Assembly: GCA_040752895.1 (NCBI GenBank)
Contig: JBFMHN010000001.1
Location: 227,213 to 291,212, forward strand
Direction of reading: 5' to 3'
Source: Pseudomonadota bacterium
Lineage (GTDB): Bacteria > Pseudomonadota > Alphaproteobacteria > GCA-2746255
Length of the DNA: 64,000 nt
Part shown: positions 16,640 to 24,216 of the stretch, in pieces
Numbering within the stretch: the stretch's first letter is position 1
Layout of the letters: each line of letters opens with the position of its first letter
Made by a program: the position numbers and the translations under genes
The notes under the pieces: generated by a model
Database searches by the model: none
Told to the model about the DNA's origin: nothing
Seen by the model: only the letters and a program-made list of their open reading frames with translations

Positions 16640-17917
16640 ATGACCGATGCCTTGGCCGTGGCGGCCAGGCTTTGTCAGGAACGGGGGGTGCGCTTCACCC
16701 CATTGCGGCGCCGTGTGCTGGAACTAATTTGGGGTAGTCATATACCGCTTGGCGCCTATGCGATCCTTGATCACCTGCAGGCAGAAGGGAAGCGCATCCG
16801 GCCGGCCACGGTTTACCGCGCCCTCGATTTTCTTAAGGATCAAGGCCTGGTCCATCGGATCGAGTCCAAAAATGCCTATATCGGTTGCGTTGATCCCGCC
16901 CGGTCCCATGCCGGGCAGCATCTGATTTGCCGGCGTTGCGGCAAAGTCACCGAACTCGACGACCGGGCGGTCGTGCTTACGCTGGCGAGCGGGGCCAGGG
17001 CGAAGGACTTCGAGCTTGAGGGGACGGCGGCCATCGAGGCACAGGGTTTTTGTCGGGATTGCCGGCCTGAAGAAGCCGTTCAAAAACCGACCTTTCCGTC
17101 GCTCGAAACGCCGTCTGCTGGGCCGGTCGCGGAGACTCCTCTCAAGCATGTCAGGCCGGCCGGCCGGCCTCTGATTGCGGCAAGGGGGATCACCGTCCGC
17201 CACGCCGGGGTGGACATTCTCGATCGCGTCGATCTTGCCGTGCACGCGGGCGAGATCCTGACGATCATCGGTCCGAACGGCTCCGGCAAGACGACGCTCG
17301 TGCGCGCGCTGCTAGGTCTCGTCGCGCCGGCGGCGGGCACGGTCTGGAAGGCGGCGGGCTTGCGCGTCGGCTACGTGCCCCAAAGCTTCGCGGTGGAGCC
17401 GAACCTGCCGCTTACCGTGCGGCGTTTTCTGAAGTTCGCCGACCGAAAAGAATCGGCGATCGAAGCGGCCCTCGACCGGATGGGGGCCGGGGATACCCTC
17501 GACCGTCCGATCCAGGGCCTTTCCGGCGGTGAGCTTCGCCGTGTCCTGTTGGCCCGGGCGATGCTGCGGAAGCCCGACCTTCTGGTTCTGGATGAGCCGG
17601 TACAGGGTGTCGACATCCTGGGCCAGGCCGACCTCTATCGCCGGATCAACGAATTGCGCGAGAAAGACGGCACCGCCATCCTAATGATCTCGCACGACCT
17701 TCGCCTGGTCATGGGGGCGACCGATGAGGTCGTTTGCCTCAACCATCACGTTTGCTGTGCCGGCTACCCGGAAGCTGTGAGCCGGCATCCGGAATACCTC
17801 GCCCTTTTCGGCGGTGCCGTGGATGCGAAGAACTTCGCCGTCTACACCCACCGCCACGACCACGTGCACGACGCGGCGGGGAACGTACTGCCGATTGCGG
17901 GCGCGGAGGAGAGCTAG
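16640..17917 (+). CDS. Zur-ZnuC fusion: Fur-family repressor joined to zinc ABC ATPase
   Basis: One uninterrupted frame of 425 residues. Residues 1-142 form a Fur/Zur-type regulator: winged helix with RFTPLRRRVLELIW and RPATVYRALDFL, then metal-site residues C83, H90, H94 and the two structural zinc pairs C97/C100 and C138/C141. A linker of about 35 residues follows, then a complete ZnuC ATPase: GPNGSGKTT (211-219), LSGGE (294-298), LLVLDEP (314-320), SHD (351-353) and a histidine-rich tail HRHDHVHD (404-411). No in-frame ATG or GTG is visible in the linker. A TTG at 16532 would add 36 residues but lies in AT-rich leader-like sequence. znuB follows after 3 bases. A frameshift or assembly error that removed a stop is the main alternative. 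Confidence 0.85.
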   Translation: MTDALAVAARLCQERGVRFTPLRRRVLELIWGSHIPLGAYAILDHLQAEGKRIRPATVYRALDFLKDQGLVHRIESKNAYIGCVDPARSHAGQHLICRRCGKVTELDDRAVVLTLASGARAKDFELEGTAAIEAQGFCRDCRPEEAVQKPTFPSLETPSAGPVAETPLKHVRPAGRPLIAARGITVRHAGVDILDRVDLAVHAGEILTIIGPNGSGKTTLVRALLGLVAPAAGTVWKAAGLRVGYVPQSFAVEPNLPLTVRRFLKFADRKESAIEAALDRMGAGDTLDRPIQGLSGGELRRVLLARAMLRKPDLLVLDEPVQGVDILGQADLYRRINELREKDGTAILMISHDLRLVMGATDEVVCLNHHVCCAGYPEAVSRHPEYLALFGGAVDAKNFAVYTHRHDHVHDAAGNVLPIAGAEES

Positions 17918-17920
17918 AGA

Positions 17921-18736
17921 ATGGACGAAATTTTGCTACGCGCGGTTCTCGCTGGCATCGGGGTCGCCTTTGTCACAGGCCCCTTGGGCGCTTTCGTCGT
18001 CTGGCGACGGATGGCTTATTTCGGGGACACGATGGCCCATTCCGCCTTTCTCGGGATCGCGCTCGGCTTTCTGCTCCATTTCGACGTGCTCATCGGCATC
18101 TTCGCAGCGGCGGTCGCCATCGCGCTCTCGCTGGCGTTCGCCGGCCGCCAGAAAGTATTGGCCACCGACACGCTGCTCGGTCTTTTCGCCCATGGCTCGC
18201 TTGCCTTCGGTCTTGTTGGGCTCGCCTTTCTTCAAGGGGTGCGCATCGATCTGATGGGCTATCTCTTCGGCGACATTCTGGCCGTGAGCGAAACGGATCT
18301 CATCTGGATATATGGCGGGGGCCTGATCGCGCTAGGCGTTCTTGCCGCCATCTGGCGTTCCCTTCTCGCCATGACCATCCACGAAGAGCTCGCCCGCGTC
18401 GAAGGCGTGCCGGTCCAGGCGACGCAAATCCTTTTCATGCTGCTGATCGCGTTGGTCATCGTCGTCGCGCTCAAGATCGTCGGCATTCTGTTGATCACCT
18501 CGCTTCTGATCATTCCGGCGGCGACCGCGCGCCGCTTCGTCTACAATCCCGAACCGATGGCGGTACTCGCCGCACTGATCGGCGTGGTTTCCGTCGCGGG
18601 CGGCGTCTTGGGCTCCTTCCAGTGGGACACGCCCTCCGGCCCCTCGATCGTGGTGATGGCGTTCCTGATTTTCGCGGCAAGCCTGCTCATCCCGATGCGT
18701 GGCCATTCGCAAGGCCGCTCAAAGGAAGCGGTGTGA
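17921..18736 (+). CDS. znuB: ZnuB zinc ABC transporter permease
   Basis: 271-residue inner-membrane protein of the ABC-3 family with about eight hydrophobic segments. The features MAYFGDTMAHSAFLGIALG (residues about 30-48), DLMGYLFGDIL and KIVGILLITSLLIIPAATARR are characteristic of zinc/manganese permeases. It begins 3 bases after the zur-znuC frame and ends 1 base before a small membrane-protein gene, so it belongs to that operon and is the expected partner of the fused ATPase and of ZnuA. Confidence 0.94.
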   Translation: MDEILLRAVLAGIGVAFVTGPLGAFVVWRRMAYFGDTMAHSAFLGIALGFLLHFDVLIGIFAAAVAIALSLAFAGRQKVLATDTLLGLFAHGSLAFGLVGLAFLQGVRIDLMGYLFGDILAVSETDLIWIYGGGLIALGVLAAIWRSLLAMTIHEELARVEGVPVQATQILFMLLIALVIVVALKIVGILLITSLLIIPAATARRFVYNPEPMAVLAALIGVVSVAGGVLGSFQWDTPSGPSIVVMAFLIFAASLLIPMRGHSQGRSKEAV

Positions 18737-18737
18737 G

Positions 18738-19037
18738 ATGCCGGTAACCCGCCTCCATCAAGGACGAAAGACCTGGCCCGCCCTTTTCATGGCCGTGGTT
18801 TTGCTTCTGGGCGTGGCGCATGCGGGTTTGCACCTGGCCCTCGACAACGACGGGCATTTTAAAGATTCCGCCAAACATTTTTGCCCCCTTTCCACGATCG
18901 CGGCAGGGGACATGCCGAGCGTCCCGGAGTTGGGTTTGCCCGTTTCCGGCGATAGCAATCACCTGCGGCCGCCGTTTGAGCTTGCTGGCGGATTGACCGC
19001 CATTTCCTGGTCCCCGCGCGCGCCACCCACCGCCTGA
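18738..19037 (+). CDS. small membrane-anchored or secreted protein, unknown
   Basis: 99-residue protein that I cannot assign to a family. It has a basic N-terminus, one hydrophobic segment (ALFMAVVLLLGVAHAGLHL) and a periplasmic part with several histidines, one cysteine and acidic residues (HLALDNDGHF, HFCPLSTIAAGD). The ATG is one base after the znuB stop, a spacing typical of co-translated operon genes, which is the main reason to accept it. A periplasmic metal-binding role would fit its place between znuB and an outer-membrane barrel, but is only inference. A similar architecture is encoded at 29881-30219. Confidence 0.6.
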   Translation: MPVTRLHQGRKTWPALFMAVVLLLGVAHAGLHLALDNDGHFKDSAKHFCPLSTIAAGDMPSVPELGLPVSGDSNHLRPPFELAGGLTAISWSPRAPPTA

Positions 19038-19139
19038 GTTTCCTGTTGCCGCTTTGAACCGGAGCGCCTCGCCTCGGCCGCCGTCGAAGGCCGGGCGGGC
19101 GTTCCCTGTCATTCGCATACGAGAACTCAGGAGGGGGTC

Positions 19140-20489
19140 ATGATTCCCAAACTTAAACTTATCCCGGCGGCGGGCCTGGCTTTTGCCCTCGCGTCGATGC
19201 CCGCCCTTGGCCAGACGCCGGACCTCAATCAAGAACAAGAAATTGCAAGCATCAAGAAGCAAATGGATGCCATGCGCAGTCTGTACGAACAGCAGATCCA
19301 GGCGCTCGAAACGCGGATCCAGACACTTGAGAAGCAGAAAACCGTCGAAAAATCTCCGTCGCAACCGGCGGTGCTGGCGGCGCGCCCTCAAGGGCTCGGC
19401 CGGGAATTTCAGATCGGGCTTTCCGTATCCACGGCGGCCGGCGGGTCGAGCGAGAACAACGAGGTCCTGTCAAACCTCCAGCGCGGCGAGCACGACCCGA
19501 ACAAGAACGGTTTCACCCTGCAGAGCGGTGAGCTTTTCCTGGGCGGCAGCGTCAGTCCCGACTTTGATGCCCAGGCAAACATTATTTTCAAGATCGACGC
19601 CGAAGGCGAAACCTTGGTTGAGCTTGAGGAAATGTTTTTCGTGACGCGAACGCTGCCCTATGGCTTTCAAGTAAAGGGCGGGCAGTATTTCACGGAGTTC
19701 GGTCGCGCGAACGCCATGCATCTGCACCAGTGGGATTTCGTCGATCAGCCGGTCATTCTGTCGCGGCTGTTCGGACCCGATGGCTTGAGGAGCCAGGGCG
19801 TCCGCGTCTCCTGGCTGCCAAGGCTGCCGTGGTATTCCGAGTTTTTCCTCGGCGCGCAGAACGCGAAAGGGGAAACCGCCGTCAGCTTTTTGGGGAATGC
19901 GGGCGAGGAAATCGCAGGCTTCACGCTTGGCGACCGGCAAAGCCGCAATTTAAGCGACCTTCTTTACGCTGCTCGATGGCTGAATGGCTTCGATGTTTCC
20001 GACCGGTTGAGCGTGAATCTGGGCTTTTCCGGCCTCTATGGCCCGAACGCGACGGGAAGCGACACGAAAACCTACGTCGTTGGCGGTGATTTGTATGCCA
20101 AGTGGCAACCCGAAAGCACGCAGCGCGGTTTCCCGTTCGTGGCGTTTCATGCGGAAGCGCTCTATCGCAACTATGAAGCCGGCGACCCCGCACGGATACG
20201 TCTCGATGACTGGGGCGCCTTCGGCCAGGTCATTTACGGGTTTTCCCCTGGTTTGGCGTCCGGCCTGCGGCTCGATTTCGCGGGCAGCGACGGCAACGAT
20301 CCAACGGATCCCTTCCGCGACACGCGCTGGCGGCTTTCCCCGAACCTGACTTGGTTCCCAACCGAATTCACCAAAGTGCGGCTTCAGTACAATCGGGATT
20401 GGGCCCAGTTCCTGCCAAACGATTCAGCCGACACGATCTGGCTGCAGTTCCAATTCTCGTTGGGCAGTCATTTTGCCCATACGTTCTAA
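19140..20489 (+). CDS. outer-membrane beta-barrel protein of the zinc region
   Basis: 449-residue protein with a signal peptide (cleavage near MPALGQ), a coiled-coil segment (residues about 30-70, EQEIASIKKQMDAM) and then a long stretch of alternating strands ending in Phe (GSHFAHTF), the usual C-terminal signature of an outer-membrane barrel. No TonB box or plug domain is recognisable, so it is more like a porin than a TonB-dependent receptor. It starts about 100 bases after the small membrane protein gene and is followed after 11 bases by a metal-binding protein gene, suggesting a path for metal across both membranes. A strong ribosome-binding site (AGGAGGG) precedes the ATG. Confidence 0.8.
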   Translation: MIPKLKLIPAAGLAFALASMPALGQTPDLNQEQEIASIKKQMDAMRSLYEQQIQALETRIQTLEKQKTVEKSPSQPAVLAARPQGLGREFQIGLSVSTAAGGSSENNEVLSNLQRGEHDPNKNGFTLQSGELFLGGSVSPDFDAQANIIFKIDAEGETLVELEEMFFVTRTLPYGFQVKGGQYFTEFGRANAMHLHQWDFVDQPVILSRLFGPDGLRSQGVRVSWLPRLPWYSEFFLGAQNAKGETAVSFLGNAGEEIAGFTLGDRQSRNLSDLLYAARWLNGFDVSDRLSVNLGFSGLYGPNATGSDTKTYVVGGDLYAKWQPESTQRGFPFVAFHAEALYRNYEAGDPARIRLDDWGAFGQVIYGFSPGLASGLRLDFAGSDGNDPTDPFRDTRWRLSPNLTWFPTEFTKVRLQYNRDWAQFLPNDSADTIWLQFQFSLGSHFAHTF

Positions 20490-20500
20490 GGGGGTGCCAT

Positions 20501-21415
20501 ATGTTGCGATTCCTTTGCATGTTTTTTCTGGTGTGGGGCGGCTTGATCGGTTCGGCTTGGTCGGCGACGGTCAACGTCGTCACGACGACGACCGATCTCG
20601 CCGCGATTGCCCGCGCGGTTGGAGGGAAAGACGTCGCCGTGCGGAGCCTGACCAGCGGCGCCAGCGACCCCCATTACCTAGCGGCCAAACCCAGCATGAT
20701 TCGCGCCATCTACGAGGCGGACCTCCTGCTGCTCAACGGTGCCGAGCTCGAAAGCGGTTGGTTGCCGGCCGCCGTGCAGGCGGGCCGGAACCCGCGTGTT
20801 CAGCCGGGCCGGCCGGGCTATCTCGATCTTTCGGAGGCTGTGCGGCTGTTGAAAGTGCCGGAGGGGCCCATCACCCGCGCGATGGGCGACGTACACCCCT
20901 CCGGCAATCCGCACTACATGCTGGATCCTCGCAATGGGGCGCGGGTTGCAACCGCGGTCGCCGAGCGGTTGAAGGCGATCGACCCTACCCACGCCGACGC
21001 CTACCAGGCGCGGCTGGAAACGTTTCTTGATGCCTTGAACCGCCGCTTCGCGGACTGGCGGGACCGGCTTGCTTTCCTGCAAGGCCGCAAGGCGATCTCC
21101 TATCACAAGAGTTTGAGCTACCTTGCGGATGCTTTCGGCTTCGAAATCGTGGATCAAGTCGAGCCGCTGCCGGGGATTTCACCCACCGTTTCCCACCTTC
21201 AGGGGCTTATCGCCCGTATTCAGGCCGAGCAAATCGGGCTTTTGGTCATGGAAGCCTTTTACGAGCGCAGGTCTTCCGATTTTCTGAACAAGCAAACGGG
21301 GATTCGTGCCGTTGTTCTGCCAACCATGGTGGGGGCGACGCCCGGGATCGAAACCTATTTTGATCTTTTCGAGGCCATCGTCGACGCGCTGAAAGAATCG
21401 GGAGGTAAGACATGA
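20501..21415 (+). CDS. second ZnuA-family metal-binding protein
   Basis: 304-residue periplasmic protein of cluster A-I (ZnuA/MntA/TroA). Signal peptide to about residue 22 (GSAWSA). Expected metal-site residues: SDPHYLAAKPS, NPHYMLDP, SYHKSLSYLADAFG and a distal acidic residue near VVLPTMVGATPG. It lacks the histidine-rich loop of classical ZnuA, so zinc, manganese or another divalent metal is possible. The ATG is preceded by GGGGTG. It overlaps the downstream permease gene by four bases. Confidence 0.87.
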   Translation: MLRFLCMFFLVWGGLIGSAWSATVNVVTTTTDLAAIARAVGGKDVAVRSLTSGASDPHYLAAKPSMIRAIYEADLLLLNGAELESGWLPAAVQAGRNPRVQPGRPGYLDLSEAVRLLKVPEGPITRAMGDVHPSGNPHYMLDPRNGARVATAVAERLKAIDPTHADAYQARLETFLDALNRRFADWRDRLAFLQGRKAISYHKSLSYLADAFGFEIVDQVEPLPGISPTVSHLQGLIARIQAEQIGLLVMEAFYERRSSDFLNKQTGIRAVVLPTMVGATPGIETYFDLFEAIVDALKESGGKT

Positions 21416-22227
21416 GCATGTGGCAATTTCTGGCACCGGCCTTTCTCTTCAGCGTATTGCTGATCGTCACGCACACCTATTTCGGCCTGCACGTTCTGGC
21501 GCGCGGTATTGTCTTCATCGACCTTGCTCTGGCGCAGTTCGCGGCGCTTGGCGTCAGCCTCGTGTTCCTGGCCGGCGGGGATACCCATGGCGAGCTGGCG
21601 CTGCTGTCCAGCTTTGCTGTGGCGCTGGCGGCGGCCCTCGGTTTTTCCTTGTTGCGTCGCGTGCCTTCCAAAACGACCCGGGAAGTCGTCATCGGGATCG
21701 CTTATGTGGGAGCGACGGCACTCTCGGTGCTTGTGCTGAGCCGCTCCGTTCACGGCATGGAAGAATTGAAGGCGATCTTCAACGGCAACATCTTGTGGGT
21801 GAGCTGGCCGGAGGTCGGCATGGTTGCCACTTTTTACGCCGTCCTCGTGGTCTTGCATTTTGTTTTCCGGCGTCGGTTCCTTGTTCTCTCTTTTTCCTCG
21901 GGCCGGGAAGGGGAACCTTCGCTGGCATGGGAGTTCGCCTTCTTTGCTTCCTTCGCCGCCGTCATCGCGCTGGCCGTGAACGTCGCGGGTGTGCTCTTGG
22001 TCTTTGCCTTCCTGATCATGCCGGCGTTCGCGGCGTCCCTGCTGGTATCTTCCTTTGGCGTTCGCCTTGCGGTTGGTTGGGCGGCGGGCGCGGTGGGCAG
22101 CGTGCTGGGGCTTGGCCTCGCTTATGAAGCGGATCTTCCGGTCGGCGCGACGGTGGTCTCGATTCTAACCCTTTTGCCGGTGGCGGCAGCGTTGCTGGGC
22201 GTGATCCACCGGCGCCTGGCCGCCTGA
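21412..22227 (+). CDS. second metal ABC transporter permease without own ATPase
   Basis: 271-residue ABC-3 permease with about eight hydrophobic segments, including IVFIDLALAQFAALGVSLVFL near residue 36 and VAGVLLVFAFLIMPAFAASLLV near residue 193. It differs clearly from ZnuB (no shared long blocks) and pairs with the binding protein just upstream. The ATG overlaps the preceding stop (ATGA) and has GGAGG in front. No second ATPase gene lies in the cluster, so it may share the ATPase half of the Zur-ZnuC fusion or use one encoded elsewhere. Confidence 0.9.
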   Translation: MSMWQFLAPAFLFSVLLIVTHTYFGLHVLARGIVFIDLALAQFAALGVSLVFLAGGDTHGELALLSSFAVALAAALGFSLLRRVPSKTTREVVIGIAYVGATALSVLVLSRSVHGMEELKAIFNGNILWVSWPEVGMVATFYAVLVVLHFVFRRRFLVLSFSSGREGEPSLAWEFAFFASFAAVIALAVNVAGVLLVFAFLIMPAFAASLLVSSFGVRLAVGWAAGAVGSVLGLGLAYEADLPVGATVVSILTLLPVAAALLGVIHRRLAA

Positions 22228-22300
22228 TTTAGCACCGAGCTTGCTTGCGCCGGTCGGGGGAGGGCTATAAAAATGTCGCGTAAAGACAAGCAGGTTCCGC

Positions 22301-22702
22301 ATGCGAGGTTCTCTCTTCCGCAAAGTCGGCGGCACGCTCGGCCTTCTCGGTATCGTCTACCTCGTGTTGTCGGGCGCCGCGCAGGCGTCTCTGTTGTTGG
22401 CCGCTGCAAAGACGAACGCGACCAGCGATCTTGTGCAGGCACTTCAGGAAATCTGCGCAGCCTCCGGCCTTTGGCACGAAGGCGGGGAGGGGCCTGCCTC
22501 TCCCCACAAGCCGGCGTCGGCTGCCTGCACGCTTTGCTGCACGTTCGGCCATGCGTCACTTGGCCTTGGTCCGATTGTCCTTGGCCTACTTCCCGCCTTC
22601 GCGCCAGTTGCCTTCCTTCCGCTTAAGACGGACCGGCAAGCCGGCACCCTTTCCCCAAACCTTCCCCCCAGCCGCGCGCCACCTCTCTCCCGCGCATTCT
22701 GA
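22301..22702 (+). CDS. DUF2946-like small exported protein
   Basis: 133-residue protein with one N-terminal hydrophobic segment (LGLLGIVYLVLSGAAQASLLL) and, further on, the DUF2946 pattern: EICAASGLWH, then a short spacer and ACTLCC, followed by a hydrophobic segment and a proline-rich tail. DUF2946 genes are commonly found next to metal-related or TonB-related genes, and their cysteines may bind metal; function is unproven. It lies 73 bases after the second permease gene. Confidence 0.65.
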   Translation: MRGSLFRKVGGTLGLLGIVYLVLSGAAQASLLLAAAKTNATSDLVQALQEICAASGLWHEGGEGPASPHKPASAACTLCCTFGHASLGLGPIVLGLLPAFAPVAFLPLKTDRQAGTLSPNLPPSRAPPLSRAF

Positions 22703-22786
22703 GACGGCTGCTCGTCCAAGCCTTTTCTCGTTTTTACAAAATCTTTTTAGCGTCCCCGAGCGATGAGGGATGCTGGAGTTCGTGCA

Positions 22787-23869
22787 ATGCGATTCGAACA
22801 ATTATCTTCTTTCACCGCCAGTTCTTCCGGGTGTAGCCTTCGCCCCCCGAAATTCTTTGCGGGTTTTCTCACGCCAGCGGTAGCCTTTTGCGTCTGCTTC
22901 GGCATGGCCGTGCCGGCCTTTGCCCACCACCCGACGGTCGCACCCAGCGGCACGTCGCAGAACGCCGCCGGTCCGATCCTGACCATTCCGGCGACGACGC
23001 TGCCGGAAAACGGCTGGGGAGCCTCCATCAGCCTCGATTACCGGGATATCGACAACTTTTCGTCGGGCAGTCTTGAAGCGCTGGGCAACCGTGACATCGA
23101 GGCGCATGGCCTGAACGCCATCTGGCTTACCACCCTTGCCGTTGCCTATGGCGTGACCGACGACGTCATGGTAAGCGCCAGCCTGCCTTATATCCGGCGC
23201 ACCAATGTCCGGGAGGTGCATAACCACATGGGCGTCCCGGAAATCCATGAGAACGGCGACGCCGGCGGCATTGGAGACCTCGCTTTGTTCGCGCAATGGC
23301 GGTTCCTGAATCTCCCGGTGGATGGATTCTCGGCCGCCGGCATTCTCGGCTTCAAGACGCCGACCGGAGAGACCGACGAAAAGACCGCCGGTGGCGATAG
23401 GTTCGAGACGGAATTCCAGCCCGGTTCCGGGTCGTGGGACCCGATCTTGGGTTTCGCCGTTACCCAGGAGATGGGGTCGTTCGCCGTGTCGTCGAACGTT
23501 ATCTACCGGATCGCAACGGAAGGCAGCCATGCGACCAACCTTGGCGACGGTATGGAGGCGAACGTGGCGGTCGTCCGCCGTCTTGCCGGGGGTTGGCATG
23601 CCCATGCCGACGGTGCGCGCGAATTCCATTCCGCGTGGAGCGCCATTCTGGAACTGAACGGCGAATGGCGCGATCGCCAGGAAACGGCGGGGGTTGAGGA
23701 TGCGCATAGCGGTGGCTACACGCTTTACCTTACCCCCGGCGTTCGCTACTCGGACGAAGGCGGTTGGTCGGCGTGGGCGGCGGTCGGCTATCCCGTTGCG
23801 GAAGGCCTCAATGGCGCGCAGGCGGGCAGCGGCGTGCGGCTGCTTTTCGGCGCGTCCAGGTCGTTCTGA
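22787..23869 (+). CDS. putative outer-membrane barrel protein (transporter-like)
   Basis: 360-residue exported protein. After a long basic N-terminus comes a signal peptide (VAFCVCFGMAVPAFA) and a mature part starting HHPTVAPSG. Sequences such as WGASISLDYRDIDNFSSG, AYGVTDDVMVSASLPYIRR and GILGFKTPTGETDE resemble the Phenol_MetA_deg-like family of outer-membrane barrels, often called transporters, and the C-terminus ends in Phe. Histidines are frequent (HNHMGVPEIHENGDAGG). ATG 22763 is an alternative start; 22787 has GGAG at a good distance. Its role with the metal genes is inferred from position only. Confidence 0.72.
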   Translation: MRFEQLSSFTASSSGCSLRPPKFFAGFLTPAVAFCVCFGMAVPAFAHHPTVAPSGTSQNAAGPILTIPATTLPENGWGASISLDYRDIDNFSSGSLEALGNRDIEAHGLNAIWLTTLAVAYGVTDDVMVSASLPYIRRTNVREVHNHMGVPEIHENGDAGGIGDLALFAQWRFLNLPVDGFSAAGILGFKTPTGETDEKTAGGDRFETEFQPGSGSWDPILGFAVTQEMGSFAVSSNVIYRIATEGSHATNLGDGMEANVAVVRRLAGGWHAHADGAREFHSAWSAILELNGEWRDRQETAGVEDAHSGGYTLYLTPGVRYSDEGGWSAWAAVGYPVAEGLNGAQAGSGVRLLFGASRSF

Positions 23870-23907
23870 ATTTGCGGAAGCGCCGCGCGTTCAGGCGGTG
23901 CGGTCCA

Positions 23908-24216
23908 CTATAATCGCCCGTGCTGCTCGACAGGCGTTACCCAGTAAATTCCTTGGCCGGCAACACCACTTCCATTCATGCGAAGGGCGGCAAGAACCAG
24001 CTCCACATCCGCATCCTCAAGCAGAATGTCCACACGCACACGCGGTGTGTAACCCACCACTTTGTCACGCACTGAAAGCAAGGGATCATGTTCCACTTGA
24101 GCGCCGTGGCCTTCAACATAACTGAAGGTGAAACCCTGCACTTGTTCAAGACTGCGCAACAGATCGGCCAGGTACTCCTGTGCGTTGGCATGTGTGATCA
24201 TAGCCAGGTTTTTCAT
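23908..24216 (-). CDS. PII-like protein of a heavy-metal efflux operon (DUF3240-like)
   Basis: 102-residue protein with a ferredoxin-like pattern similar to DUF3240/PII-like proteins that accompany CusA/CzcA-type pumps: GFTFSYVEGHG, RVRVDILLEDADVELVLAALR and a C-terminal GIYWVTPVEQ. Known relatives are thought to sense metal or nucleotide and act on the pump; the ligand here is unknown. The ATG at 24216 overlaps the pump's stop codon (ATGA), which excludes the longer upstream frame to 24270 and shows tight coupling to the pump. Confidence 0.75.
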   Translation of the reverse strand: MKNLAMITHANAQEYLADLLRSLEQVQGFTFSYVEGHGAQVEHDPLLSVRDKVVGYTPRVRVDILLEDADVELVLAALRMNGSGVAGQGIYWVTPVEQHGRL

